64,000 nucleotides of DNA. Origin: Cephalotus follicularis (taxonomy: Eukaryota; Streptophyta; Magnoliopsida; Oxalidales; Cephalotaceae). The translations under genes and the position numbers were made by a program. This document shows, in pieces, positions 22,130 to 33,560 of the stretch. The stretch spans positions 331,324-395,323 of the forward strand of contig BDDD01000905.1 in NCBI GenBank assembly GCA_001972305.1. The letters are read 5' to 3'. The stretch's first letter is position 1. Every line of letters starts with the position of its first letter. Under the pieces are notes generated by a model, which ran no database searches, had not been told where the DNA came from, and was given only the letters and a program-made list of their open reading frames with translations.

Positions 22130-22910
22130 CTTCTGCAGGACAAAGACATCGACCTTCAAAGTAAAAGACATCGACGTCCGTACAAAAGACATCGACCTCT
22201 TTCAAGAAGACATCGACGTCTTTAGTGCCAGAAGTTACAGGTCAAAATGTAATGAAGACATAGATCCCTAAAGAAAAGACATCGACGTCCGTACAGAAGA
22301 CATCGATCCCTATCAAGAAGACATCGACGTCTTCAAGTGCCAAAGTTACAGGACAATTTCGAGTGATGACATCGATGCTTATTTGAGAAGACATCGACGT
22401 CCATGCAAAGACATCGATCCCTTAACAAAGACATCGACGTCTTTCTAGACCTATATGCATTTCCCAGAAAAGACATCGACCTCTACAGAAGAAGTCGATG
22501 TGATGCTCAAAGTTTCAAATACCTGGAGATTTCCCAGAAATGACATCGACGTCTTTTTAAATGGATTGTCCCGGGAAACATGGAACGGCTAGTTGGCGCA
22601 CTTACAACGGCTATCAACTATCAAAGACATCGACGCCTTTCCAAAAGACATCGACGTCTTTATATCAGCAGAGACAAAATTCAAAGTTGCATCAACACAT
22701 TTTTTAAATCAAAAGCTTCCATGAATTATTAAACGGCTACAAATATTTTATGCCTATAAAAGGAAGACTGAAACCTTAGAAGAAGATATTGAGAAACACT
22801 GAACTACATCAATTCAACAAGAATTACACAACATCAAGAGAGATATCATATTCAAGCATTCTATTGCCAAAAAGCTCAAAGTGCTCTATAGTGTTCTAAA
22901 AGGCTTCTAA
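22130..22910 (+). repeat. T5 3' LTR, second piece
   Basis: This continues the LTR after T7 and includes the motif array (22138-22660), a TATA box cctataaaag at about 22753, and transcribed-end sequence. It breaks off near 22910, where the T8 gag begins in the middle of its reading frame, so the LTR end and right flank are lost. Confidence 0.82.
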
Positions 22911-24619
22911 GAATGTTCCTCCAGTCCATGATGACAGAAGTAATTTTGACAACCTGGCTGATCTTTTTCGACAACAAATGCAAGCTAATGCAACAAATAT
23001 GGAACAGATGAGACAGATGTACGAGGCTACTCAAGCCCGACAATGCGTTCCAGAAGTCAATCATGTCGGTGCTTTTGGCAGAGACATGGAGCGGTTCATG
23101 CGACAGAATCCTCCGACCTTTAATGGCGAGTTGAATGCTACCGTAGCCGAACGATGGATCAGAGACCTGGAAAAGATATTTGCTGCCCTAGAATGCACTG
23201 ATGACCAAAAGCTCAATTTTGCTGTGTACCGCTTATGGGGCGAAGCAACCTATTGGTGGGAAAGAACTGAAGCGAAGTGGGAAAGCCGTGGGCTTGACAG
23301 GACTTGGGACAGATTCCAGTCTGAGTTTCTTGGTACTTATGTACCGCAGATTGAGAGAGATCGGAGAGAGACAGAACTGATGGAGTTACGTCAAGGAGAG
23401 ATGACAGTAGCTCAATACTAGACCAGATTCATGGAACTGTCAAGACATACCCCTTATCTTGTTGAGGGTGAGTCCCGGATGATCAGAAGGTTCTTGAAGG
23501 GCCTTCGACCTGATATCAGATCCAAACTGTTTGCACTGCAGCTGACTACTTTTGTTGACGTTGCTGAAAGAGCAATGATTCTGGAAGCTGATGCAAATGA
23601 CCGAAGGATTGAGGGACCTCGCACTCAATCGAGACCAGCTCCTCCGAGATGGCAAAACAGTGGTTGTCCGAACAAGTCATCAAAGAACAAATCTGGGCAG
23701 ACTGCCACTTTGGGGACTCCTAGTCAAGGGAGTAATGCGGGAACCGGAGCCTGTTATCACTGTGGTCGGAAGGGCCACTTACAGAAGGATTGCTGGAGGA
23801 TGAACGGGCTATGCTTGAGATGTGGGGCAGCTGGCCATATGATGAAAGATTGCCCAAAGGGTCCAGCTACAGCACCTACTGGGCCGGGGAGCAGCAGTGG
23901 GGCGGCTGCGAGACCATCACAGAGGAAAGATAAAGGCAAAGGCATCGCAAAAGGTAGAATTTTTGTACTTGCGCAGACTGAAGTTCCAGAGTCGACTTCC
24001 GTTGTTGGAGGTACTCTGTATATATATGGTTATTCTGCTAGAGTACTGATGGATTCAGGTGCATCGCATTCATTTATATCTGTACGCTTTGCATCTTGTT
24101 TAGATGTTACCCCTGACTGCTTGTCTTATACACTTGATGTGAGTACACCGACTGGGACTTCTATGTATACTGACTCGGTATATAGGAGTTGTGAGATGTC
24201 TATGGCAGGCATTCCTCTATATGCAGATCTGATTGTACTGCCTATCCGTGACTTCGATGTGATATTGGGGATGGATTGGCTATCGGCGCACCATGCTCGT
24301 ATGGATTGTTACCACAAGACGGTGGATTTTTGTTTGCCCGACGGAACAACTTTTCAGTTCAAGGGAGACAAGGGATTCTCAACACCGATTATATCCTTCA
24401 TCCGTGCGTCGAGGTATCTCGAGAAGGGATGCGAAGGATTTCTGGCCTATATCATTGATCGAAGAAAGGAGAAAAGCTTGAGCTTGTAGGAAATTCCAGT
24501 TGTGTGTGAATTTCCGGATGTGTTTCCTGACGACTTGGGATCTTTACCACCCAAGAGGAGTATGGAGTTCGTTATTGACCTTGTTCCTGGAACGACTCCT
24601 ATCTCTAAGTCACCCTATA
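22911..24619 (+). pseudogene. T8: gypsy gag-protease fragment
   Basis: The gag domain reads AERWIRDLEKIF, YRLWGEATYWWE, FLGTYVPQIERDRRE and MELRQGEMTVAQY. A TAG at 23419 follows and the frame continues with FLKGLRPDIRSKL. Two CCHC knuckles (CYHCGRKGHLQKDC, CLRCGAAGHMMKDC) precede the protease active site VLMDSGASHSFIS (about 24044) and the ILGMDWLS block. A second stop at 24487 precedes the start of reverse transcriptase ([25 protein letters not shown]), where the fragment ends. It is a Tekay-type gag-protease, closest in the window to the T12 gag. Neither LTR nor a primer site adjoins it, so both ends are deletion joints. Confidence 0.88.
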
Positions 24620-25711
24620 CTAAGGACCTTTCCACTCTTCCACTCGAACAACTTCTAGGTTCCTTGATGACACATGAGACAACAATGAAGAATCATGAGA
24701 ATGTGGAAGTTGAGAAGAAGAAGTCAATTGCTTTAAAAGCCTCTAAGAAAGAAAGCGAAAGTGATGAAGATGGAGATGTGGCACTCATAACTTCTCAATT
24801 CAAGAAGTTCCTAAAAAGTGAAAAGGGGAAGAAGGCTTTAAAGAAGTTCCCTCACAATGTAGAATCAAGCAAGAAGGAAGAGCCAAGTTGCTTTGAATGC
24901 AAAAAAGCCGGGCAATTTCAAAAACGAGTGCCCAAATCTTAAGAAGAAAGAAAAATTCATCAAAGAGCATTCCAAGAAGAAGAAAGCAATGGTATCTACT
25001 TGGGATGATAGTGATTCCTCAAGCTCCGAAGAGGAAAGTGATGAAGAAGTTGTAAATTTTGCTCTCATGGCTATGGAAGAAGATACAAGTGGAGATGAAA
25101 GCGAAAATGAGGTAGATTTTACATTTGAAGAATTGCAAAATGCATATGAGAACTTGTTTAAAGAATATGAAAATATTTGTTTAAAGAACACGTCTCTAAA
25201 GAAAAATGCTATCTCTATGTCTAACGAAATTGAAAATCTAAAGAACGAGAATAGCAAACATTGAAATGAAATTGAATCTCTAAAAGATAAAAATAGCTTT
25301 TACATGAATAAGATTGACATTCTAAATGTTTCTTCAAAATTATCAATCGATTCAATGGAAGAAAATGAAAAGCTAAAAATTGAAATCGATGCTTTAAGGA
25401 AATCTTTTTCTACCTTTTCAAATAGTAGTGAAAAATTGAATAATCTTTTCGGATTACAAAGGTGTGTGTTTGACAAAGCCGGTCTTGGCTATGAAGAAAT
25501 GAAAAATGTCAAACATTTTAAAAATTTCTTTGTTAAGAAATTTGAGCCTCAAATTTGTTGCAATTATTGTGGTAGATTAGGACATATATCTACCTCTTGC
25601 TTTTATAGAAATAATCTTTGCTACGGTAAAACTAGAAAGATTTGGGTTCCAAAAGGAACTCTTGTGACTAACTTAAAAGGACCCAAGTTCAAATGGGTAC
25701 CAAAAGCTTAA
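24620..25711 (+). pseudogene. T4 gag, C-terminal part with zinc knuckles
   Basis: The frame resumes [19 protein letters not shown], a hallmark of sirevirus gag, joined in frame to the truncated T8 reverse transcriptase start. The first knuckle (CFECKKAG...) is split by a frameshift near 24915, and the following frame reads [13 protein letters not shown]. An acidic Ser/Glu stretch (SDSSSSEEESDEE) and a long coiled-coil region follow, with a TGA at 25262, then a second knuckle CNYCGRLGHISTSC (about 25560) and the terminal WVPKGT...FKWVPKA to a stop at 25711. The protein packages RNA in the virus-like particle. The long coiled coil and two knuckles fit sirevirus gag. Confidence 0.83.
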
Positions 25712-26341
25712 ACTTTGTTTTGTAGGTGTACTTGAAGTCAAGCTCACTATGTTCAAGTACATAGGTTGGGTAAGAAAGCTTTTGTTGAGGGGGAGGTATT
25801 GATATAATATTGATAATAATATTACTTCTTTTAATCTTTTATTTAGTATCATTTTATCCAACAATTGTTATATCTCAAACCTTTTATGATATTGATGTTT
25901 TAAATTTAAATGGATTTCATTTCAATTGGTATTCATTTATTCTCATTTGATATCCCTTTGAAATTGTTTAAATGGTGTTAATTCTTTGACATTATCTTTT
26001 TGATGCTAACAAAAAGGGAGAGAATGCTTAAGAAAAAATTGATAGCTTATGCTTAGGGGGAAATAGATATGAAATGTGCTATTAGTGAAAAATGTGTTAG
26101 AGGGGAGTGAAAAAATGTGTTAAGGGGGAGCTTAAAGGTAAAGATAAGATTATTTTGCATAAATCTTTGTTTTTTGAAAAATGAAAATTACATGTCATTT
26201 TAAGTTGGTATCTAAAGAAATCTTTGTCTTGGTATCTAAAAAAAATTTCTTGTTATCTTCAATTGGTATATAGTCTTGTCTATTGGTATAAATTTTTCCT
26301 TAAATGTAGCAAATTTTTGTAATCATCAAAAAGGGGGAGAT
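25712..26341 (+). other. T4 polypurine region; pol absent
   Basis: After the gag stop there is a short match to the start of pol leader (ttttgtaggtgt, as at 14091 in T5), then unrelated sequence. Tracts follow: tgagggggag (about 25787), aaaagggaga (about 26010), ttaggggg (about 26053), gaggggag (about 26101), ttaagggggag (about 26119) and, next to the LTR, aaaaagggggagat. This is the multi-tract signature of sireviruses. Confidence 0.78.
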
Positions 26342-27377
26342 TGTTGACTTTTAGTCTCAATCCTAAGTTTTAATGATTACAAATTTGCATTTAACTTTGT
26401 TACTTTCTGTGCAAGTAAAAAGATAAACAAAATTAAGAAGTGCAGAAACAGAGCAAAGCGCCGACGGTCCCAATCAAAGCGTCGGCGCTTTATGACAAAA
26501 AGTCGACGCCTGAGAAGCGCAAGTCTGCCGTTAAAACCAGTGTAGGGCAAAATCAGTTGAAGTACTCAAAGCGGTGACGCTTACAAGTAAAGCGTCAGTG
26601 CTTTATGCGAATGGTCGACTCCCAGTTTAAAGCGCCAGCGTCCAAACGAGAAAATTCAAATTTAACTCCTAACGGTAACCTAAGCGCCGACGCTTTAGGC
26701 AATACCGTCAACGCTTTGGTCGGCTGGAACAATGTCAAAACTTGTTTTTAAGAGCCAATTTTGTAGCAACAATTTCCAAGACTTCTCCAACGGCTCTATT
26801 TCTTCACCAACGGCAAGAACCAAAAGAATGCTATAAATACAAGCCAAGAAACAAGATCAAACAACAAGGAACACAACTTTTGATCATCCAACATCCAAGC
26901 TAAACTTGCACAACTACAAAAGAACAACAAGCTAGAGTTTTACACTTTCACATCCAAAGCTTGTAACATTCTATCACTTTCATATCCAACCTTTAAGAGG
27001 TTATTGTAAACACAACACAAATCATTTTCTATCATCCATTGTAAAAGAGGGGAGTGAACCCTTGTAAGGTGTTTGATTGATTTGCACCCGGAACCCAAAA
27101 TCAAGTGTAAGGTGGTTTGCTTTGATTTGCACCTGTAAGCCAAAAATCAAAGGTTGCTAGTGGATTCTAGTGGAAACTCAAGGGGTTCTTGAGAAAGTGG
27201 ACGTAGGCACGGATTTGCCGAACCACTATAAATTCGTTTGCACACTCTCTAACTCTCTCTCTTTATTACTTGTTATTGTTTGATTGTTTTTGTGTGCTTG
27301 CTTAGTTTCATAATTTAATTTGTTAATTCCACAAACAAATTTACTTAGTAGTTAAAGGTTGCCATACATTTTCTACA
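26342..27377 (+). repeat. T4 3' LTR
   Basis: This is 1036 bases, the same as the 5' LTR, with roughly 25 substitutions seen by eye and no evident indels. The TATA box is at 26831 and the CG dyads at 26452-26720. It is followed by the target copy gaaat. Confidence 0.93.
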
Positions 27378-28659
27378 GAAATAATCCATGCAAGCCTATG
27401 GTTGGCTGCATGTATGTACTTTACACTCTTATCCTACATTCTAAGTTCCAGTTGTGTTCAATTGTGCAAATATATTCACAATGGCAAACCGGATATATGT
27501 AATATCCCAAACCGTCAAAAGCGGATCAGTTTGATCGCCATGTCAAGTGAGTACACATATAGCGCCCTGTCACCGAGGGGTTAGATCTCATGTCTAGAGA
27601 GGTAATTAGAATGAGGTCCTTAGTCCCTTCAGACAGAAGTTACAAGTCATAGGTTCACCTTTTAGACAATTGATGAACCACAAAGACTTGCCGTATTATG
27701 CTTGCTCCCTTGCATGGAGGACAACTTCTCTCAATGCCATTTGGATGGAACTAAAGCTGATGCGTGGTACGTGCTAGAGAGCATGACACTGAACCGACCT
27801 ACCATAGGTGACCTATCTGGATGGACATTACCCTTGTCGATAGGATCCCTATTATTTTTGGTAGTGTATAGTCTATGATGACTAGTAGGTCTTTATCGTA
27901 CGTTGTATCCTTAAACCTGAGCGGTTGGCATGCGTTGTGTAGTGACTGCATGACTTTGATTTCGGCCTTCCCCAGCACTAGCCGGGTGCTGGAAAAAGGG
28001 TTGTCTTTGGGTCATGTGGAAGTTGCATTGAGACATGCGGGTGCAGTTTGCAATATGGAATCATCACACCCGTAATGATGGATGAATGACTCTATATGAT
28101 ATTGACTATTGCTGACTGAAATCCTTGCCAGGTGTAGATGGATTGGATCTAGGGTCATTCCAGGGAGGTCCACCAAAGTCACAATGTGTTCATAGATTTA
28201 TATGGTCACAGAATATTTTGGGTGGACTTTTATCCACACCCTTGTTCATGATCGGAGTTAATAGTGATGAGGGTTACAAGACATATATGCCAAAGACGGG
28301 CTTAAAGCTCTGTCTATCTGATTATGGATTGATAGACGTGGTGATACAAGGGTCAGGGGGTGATGAGAGTTCACACCGGGGCGATCTTGTGAATAGTGGA
28401 GAGGGTCGTACCAGAACTCGGGATGTTCTGAGAAACTTATCAGCGTACCAGAACTGACCATGCTTTTCGGGTCCTACCTTCTTTGAACATGTCAACACGT
28501 GTGAAAGACACATGCCATTTAGTGAAAGGACAACATCGTGAGGATGTCAATTTGCCAGTGAGTATTTCATGTGCTAGATTAAGGTCCATGCATTGCCACG
28601 ATGAAATCTCCAAGAAAAGGTTGAAATTGAAATAGAAGAGAAATATCTCATCCTAGTCT

Positions 28660-29010
28660 TGGGCGTCGATGCCATAGAGAGTATGCGTCGACGCCATGGT
28701 TTCCAGTGGCTTTAGGCTTTGACCCCATGGAGAGCATGTGTTGATGCCAAGACAAAGCCCCTGGACGTCAATGCCATGAAGAGCATGCGTTGATGCCAAG
28801 ACAAGTACAGATAGTTAGTCTCATCCGTCCTTAGGCGTCGACGCCATTGGTAGGCGTTGACGCCATGTTAGGCGGATACATCGCGTCGATGCCATGGAGA
28901 GCATTGCGTTGATGCTATGGATTCCAGGGACTTTATGCGTTGACGTCATGGGGTCATTGTGTTGACGCGTAGACTGGAAGTGTCGATGCCATCAGTAGGC
29001 GTTGACGCCT
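28660..29010 (+). repeat. gcgtcgatgcc motif cluster in T3 3' LTR
   Basis: About fourteen copies of gcgt(c/t)ga(t/c)gcca(t/a) are present, often followed by ggagagcatg (for example 28664, 28686, 28847, 28884). This is another family-specific version of the CG dyad, again just upstream of the LTR TATA box. Confidence 0.75.
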
Positions 29011-29019
29011 AGAGGAGAG

Positions 29020-29028
29020 TATATAAAG
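29020..29028 (+). promoter_or_regulatory. TATA box of T3 3' LTR
   Basis: tatataaag lies directly downstream of the CG-motif cluster and 30 bases before the CT tract. Confidence 0.55.
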
Positions 29029-29053
29029 CTTAAGAGAAGTTTCTTTGACACAA

Positions 29054-29057
<4 letters not shown>

Positions 29058-29088
<31 letters not shown>
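29058..29088. repeat. (CT)n microsatellite
   Basis: About fifteen CT units stand just after the TATA box, in the probable transcribed leader. The purine/pyrimidine tracts near the promoters of T1, T7 and T12 sit in a similar place. Confidence 0.9.
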
Positions 29089-29091
<3 letters not shown>

Positions 29092-29970
29092 TGTCTTCTG
29101 TCTTCGACCTGCAGATTGTACGCGTTGAGGCCCAAACCCATGGAGTGATTTTTCTGCCTTTTTCAACCATCCTTTCACCCCTCAAATCCCAATATAGGTG
29201 GAGATGACTTGTGCCTTGCATTTCATCTATATCTATAGAGTTTATAGTGTAGGGTAAACACTCAAACCTCCATCCCCTCTTCCTTATGCGTGGATTAAGG
29301 AAAGCTTGGAGATCCATGGAGCTTGGAGCTGTAACGGAGTTTTATGGAATCAAAGTGATGAGGGAGCTCTTGAAGGAAGGATCCATCACTTGTGGTAACC
29401 AATCTCTTGCCTCTCTTGTTGTGGATTCATTTGGTGATAGGGTTTTCCAACCCTAGCCAAACCCAAGATGAATGTGGTTTTGTCTTGTGTTTGAAATCGC
29501 TTGTTATGGGATTAGCTTGCAATTTTCGGGTTGTGGCTCGGGTATGCCTACTCTGGCTGAACCCTCTTGTTTTTGTGGAGGAACCATTGCGATTCCTTAG
29601 GGTTAGGGATTGCTCTTCGTTCGGGTTTGTGGGTCAATTGCCTAGGGATTGCGTGTGTTATCTTAATTCAATTGTGTACGACCAAGTGAGAGTTTACGAT
29701 AACTCTTACTCCAAACCCGTTTCTCCATTATGCTTGGATCAGGGTGAGGGTTTGGCTACATGCTCTATTAGGGTTCCTGGGCTTATTGGGACAATTGTGG
29801 ACATTGGTCTGGGTTATATGGGTAACCCATTTCTTAGGGATCAATCATTTGATTAAAAATTAAAATTGATCACCCTACACACCCAATACCCATAATTGTG
29901 TTTTTGTTTCGCTTCCGCTGCGCCTTTTGAGCCTCGCTGCACCCGGGGGTCGGGGGTTCCCAACACAGAA

Positions 29971-30792
29971 CGCGTCCTCAGCGCATGGATGCATGGTGTT
30001 ATATCCCCGGGAGCACATTCACTATTAGACTAGGATTCACATTAAGGAGCTCAAGCGTTACACTGTACTCAGCGCATAGCATGCCCAGTACGCACAACAG
30101 ACGTACCAGGATGCATAACGTAATAATGCTTAGCATAATGTACTAGGGAACAATATACACAATTTACATTCATTCCATAATAACAGTAGCAGGGCATATA
30201 AATTAATATTACTAAGGAGTGCTGGTAGGAGATCCTACCTTACATTTGCGGGATTGTAGTGCTTCCCTTTTTGGTCGGCACAAGTCCTCAAGTGCTCCTT
30301 CGCCTTCACTGCTTCTTCTTTCATGGCTCCTTTGAGATTGAGAGTGGGAGATTTAAAGATAAGGGGAGGGAGAGAAGAATGACATATGTTTGTCTCCTTT
30401 GCCAAATAAAACCACCAAAAATCATCCCCACACTCTCGTCTCTTCTTTTTTATAGACAAGAAAGAATTCTCTAGAATTCACTACACATTTCCAGTCAATG
30501 CTTCTCTACTGTGGGCTGCTGAGGACGGCCCAACACATTTTTCCTGTCCTTTCATTTCTTTTGGTCCAAAAGTTCCCCCTATCCAAATGATCACATTTTT
30601 GGCCCAATACCATAAGGCTCAATTTCATTCCTTTATTAATTCATTTCTAAATTCGGCCTTAAACATTTTGAGCCCAAATTCCAATTCAATTTCAGTCCAA
30701 TAACCATACATTTTTAGGCTCGAAATATCATTCCTTAAAATACTGTACATTTTTACGTATATATTTTATTTACAAAATTTTCGGGTATTACA
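29971..30792 (-). repeat. T2 3' LTR, proximal part
   Basis: This continues the T2 LTR beyond T3 (shared gcgtcctcagcgcatg wording) and ends cgggtattaca on the plus strand, that is, a start of tgtaatacccg on the element strand. It abuts the polypurine tract. It holds no ORF of interest. Confidence 0.83.
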
Positions 30793-30814
30793 ATCCCCCC
30801 CCCCCTTAAAAGAA
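30793..30814 (-). other. T2 polypurine tract
   Basis: On the element strand this reads aagggggggggggat directly before the LTR: eleven G in a row. It primes plus-strand DNA synthesis. Confidence 0.85.
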
Positions 30815-30832
30815 TCTCGTCTCGAGATTCTG

Positions 30833-31624
30833 GGGTTAAAATAGATTAGGATATGATGCCTTCATATCATCTTTACGTTCCCATGTAGCTTCTTCAATTC
30901 CATGACATTGCCATAGCACCTTCACTAACGGAATACTTTTACTCCTTAGCTGCTTAAGTCATCGGTGAAGGATGCAGACAGGAGTCTCAACATAACTCAT
31001 GTTCGGTTCCAACTATAAGATTTCCCAGTGAAGCACATGAGAAGAGTTGGGCTGGTATTTTCTTAACATTGCAACGTGGAAGACATCATGTACATTCGAT
31101 AAAGCAGGAGGTAAGGCAAGTAGGTAGGCAGCTACGCCTACTCTCTCAAGGATCTCAAAGGGTCCAATAAAGCGAGGAGATAACTTCCCTTTCTTGCTGA
31201 ACCTCATAATGCCTTTAAGGGGTGAAACCTTTAGAAAAACATGATCTCCCACGAAAAATTCCAGTTCTCTTCTACGGTGATCCTCATAACTTTTATATTT
31301 GCTTTGACCCGTTAACAGTCTTTCCTTGATCACCTTAGCCTTTTTGGTGGTTTCTTGCACTAACTATGGTCCTAGAAGACTCGCTTCTCCAACTTCGAAT
31401 TAACAGATTGGGGTTCTACACTTCCGTCTGTAAACAGGTTCGAAAGGTGCCATTCCAATACTGGCGTGGAAGCTGTTATTATATGAGAATTCCACTAACG
31501 GCAGGTGTACATCCCAACTGCCACCCCAATCCAACACGCATGCTCTAAGCATGTCTTCCAAAGTTTGGATGGTCCGCTTAGATTGCCCATCAGTATGAGG
31601 TTGAAAAGCGGTACTGAAAAAGAG
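30833..31624 (-). pseudogene. T2 pol: integrase C-terminal part and chromodomain
   Basis: On the minus strand, [17 protein letters not shown] and [15 protein letters not shown] complete the integrase core. After a frame change near 31365 come GDHVFLKVSPLKG, FIGPFEILERVG, DVFHVAMLRKY and, at the end (about 30975-30840), LRSKSIPLVKVLWQCHGIEE with ATWER, the chromodomain that targets Tekay-type elements to heterochromatin. The catalytic Glu expected in GQSER is Lys here (GAG to AAG). A stop also precedes the chromodomain (ILHR followed by TAA). This region marks T2 as a chromovirus. Confidence 0.85.
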
Positions 31625-32590
31625 TTAGGTACCAAGAGCTGCTTGTAGTTTCTTCCAGAACCGTGAGGTAAAACGAGGGTCTCTGTTAGAAACCACACTG
31701 ACAGGTACACCATGGAGCTTCACAATCTCTGCAATGTACAAGGTTGCCAACTGTTCGAGGGAGTAGGAGATCTTGATTGCCAGGAAGTGACCAGATTTAG
31801 AAAAGCGATCAACGATCACCCATATAGCATCACGGTTGGTTCTTGTTCTTGGTAAACCAGTCACAAAATCCATGGTGATGTGTTCCCATTTCCATTGTGC
31901 CAAAGGTAAAGGTTTGAGTAAGCCTGTCAGCCTTTGATATTCTACTTTAATTTGCTGACACGTTAGAGAGGAGGTGACATACTCAGCAATCTCCCTTTTC
32001 TTACCATTCAAGACAAAGTTGAGCTTCAAATCTCGATACATCTTGGTACTCCCCGGATGTACCGAAAATCTGGAGCGGTGAGCTTGAGACAACATCTCAT
32101 CTTTCAATTCCATATCATCAGGAACACAAATTCTGTCTCTATATCTGATCAGTCCATCATGTTGCATTGAAAAGTCTAGTTTCAAGCCTCCTTGATCATT
32201 CATTGCAACCTTATGTAACCATCCATCCGCACCTTTTGCTTCTTGGATTCTTTCAAACAACATTGGATGTGCCTGTATGTGAGAAATCATTAGGAATGCT
32301 AACTGGCGACTTAGTGAATCTGCCACAACGTTAGCTTTGCCTGGATGGTACTGGATTTCACAATTGTAGTCATTGAGCAAGTCCATCCATCTCCATTGTC
32401 TCATGTTCAAGTCTTTCTGTGAAAATAGGTACTTCAGGCTTTTGTGATCAGTATACACCTCGAACTTCGTTCCATATAGGTAGTGTCTCCATTTTCGTAG
32501 AGCAAAAACTACTGCTGCCAACTCCAAGTCATGAGTTGGATAATTTTCTTCATGGGGCTTCAATTTCCTTGAGCCGTATGCGTTCACCAT
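31625..32590 (-). pseudogene. T2 pol: RNase H and integrase core
   Basis: A 321-codon minus-strand frame carries the end of RNase H ([42 protein letters not shown]). The integrase follows: zinc region remnants, first catalytic Asp in [11 protein letters not shown], then [18 protein letters not shown]. In relatives the second block is SDRDPRF; the catalytic Asp is Asn here (GAC to AAC). With the Glu-to-Lys change further on, two of the three DDE residues are lost, so the integrase cannot work. The frame ends by a shift at 31625. Confidence 0.88.
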
Positions 32591-33560
32591 TCCATTCTAC
32601 ATCGGACACATCCCAAGCCACTGCCTAATGCATCACTGTATACCACAAGACTTTCATTACATTATGGTAAATCCAAGATTGGCCCAGAAGTCAAACAATG
32701 TTTGAGCTCCTGGAAGCTCCGTTCACACTGTTCATTCCATTCTTAAGCTACATTCTTCTGCGTCAATCGGGTCAGAGGAGTAGCCATACGTGAGAATCCT
32801 TCAACAAAACGACGGTAGTATCCTGCCAAGCCTAAGAAGCTTCGGACCTCCGTCACATTCATTGGTCATTTCCATCCTTTAACAGCTTCAATTTTTGAAG
32901 GATTCACCTTTAAACCGGCACTGGATATGATATGACCAAGAAAAGCTACCTCTGACAACCAGAATTCACATTTACTGAACTTGGCATATAACCGATGATC
33001 CCTGAGAGTCTGCAATGCCAAGTGCAGGTGTTCTCCATGTTCCTCCATTATTTTAGAGTACACCAGAATATCATCAATAAAGACTATGATAAAGCGATCA
33101 AGATATGGACTGAACACTCGATTCACTAAGCTCATAAATGCAGCAGGGTCATTAGTCACCCCAAACGGCATAACCACAAATTCATAGTGTCCATACCGAG
33201 ATGTAAAAGCTGTCTTCGGAATGTCTTCCTCTCTGACCTTGAGCTGATGATATCCAGATCTCAAATCCAGTTTAGAGAACACCGTCGATCCCTTGAGTTG
33301 ATCAAACAACTCATCAATATGTGACAGTGGATATTTGTTCTTGATAGTCACTTTATTTAGCTGCCGATAATCAATGCACATTCTCAACAATCCATCTTTC
33401 CTTTTAACAAATAAGACCGGTGCTCCCCATAGAGTTACACTCGGTCGGATGAAGCCTTTATCGAGTAACTCCTGAAACTGTGTCTTCAATTCTTTCAATT
33501 CAGGGGGAGCCATTCGATAAGGAGCTCTCGATATAGGTGTTGTTCAAGGTAGCAGATTTA
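32591..33560 (-). pseudogene. T2 pol: reverse transcriptase
   Basis: The minus-strand frame 33513-32866 starts [10 protein letters not shown] and holds the Ty3 reverse transcriptase blocks [52 protein letters not shown] and the active site [18 protein letters not shown] at about 32865 (a CGA or similar in relatives) breaks it. The thumb and connection continue over 32864-32591 with further stops ([15 protein letters not shown] is readable). The active-site Asp pair is intact. Confidence 0.88.

Larger units (their letters stand above)
11285..22910 (+). mobile_element. T5: sirevirus with foreign gag and env-position ORF
   Basis: Related LTRs starting tgttga(a/c)gattcag are at 11285 (cut short at 11882) and 19677 (split by T7 and cut at about 22910). 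Between them are T6 (a gypsy-type gag), a copia pol, a CG-motif minisatellite, an extra ORF and several polypurine tracts, the last running into the 3' LTR as aaaaagggggagat. The pol and tracts identify a sirevirus. Neither LTR is complete and no primer site of its own remains. T5 sits within the T4 gag. The five bases before it are tttat, but no second copy can be found because the right side was deleted into T8. Confidence 0.82.
9774..27377 (+). mobile_element. T4: gag-only sirevirus (Ty1/copia) with nested T5-T8
   Basis: Both LTRs are 1036 bases long (9774-10809 and 26342-27377), start tgttgac and end ttctaca. The element has an initiator-Met primer site, the N-terminal part of a copia gag, a long nested insertion, the C-terminal gag with a CCHC knuckle, and then directly the polypurine region. 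No protease, integrase or reverse transcriptase of its own is present: after the gag stop at 25711 the sequence goes straight to the repeated agggggag tracts typical of sireviruses. By eye the LTRs differ at roughly 25 positions. T4 was either pol-less before insertion or lost pol afterwards. Confidence 0.88.
3450..29965 (+). mobile_element. T3: decayed Ty1/copia element inside the T2 LTR
   Basis: T3 starts tgttggag at 3450 and ends ttcccaaca at 29965. The five-base target cagaa is present on both sides (3445-3449, 29966-29970), and T2 LTR sequence continues on each flank. The internal region shows decayed copia gag, integrase and reverse transcriptase pieces, then the tract agggccaagtgggagat just before the 3' LTR at 9698, the same tract as in T9. 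The 3' LTR is split by T4. The 5' LTR matches the 3' LTR for only about 1.24 kb, and no primer site is seen. T3 belongs to the same broad lineage as T9, as shown by the shared LTR head and polypurine tract. T11 is a second copy. Confidence 0.83.
27383..29965 (+). repeat. T3 3' LTR, second piece
   Basis: Up to 28537 this matches the T3 5' LTR. From 28538 it is unique in the window and holds a CG-motif zone (28660-29010), a TATA box (tatataaag, 29020), a CT microsatellite (29058-29088) and a GC-rich end at ttcccaaca. A 154-codon open frame at 29392-29856 has no recognisable domain and is probably chance. Confidence 0.8.

Noticed and set aside
29392..29856. 154-codon open frame that might be a small gene
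   Set aside because: It lies wholly inside the T3 3' LTR, has no recognisable domain, and has neither a counterpart nor a conserved frame elsewhere in the window.
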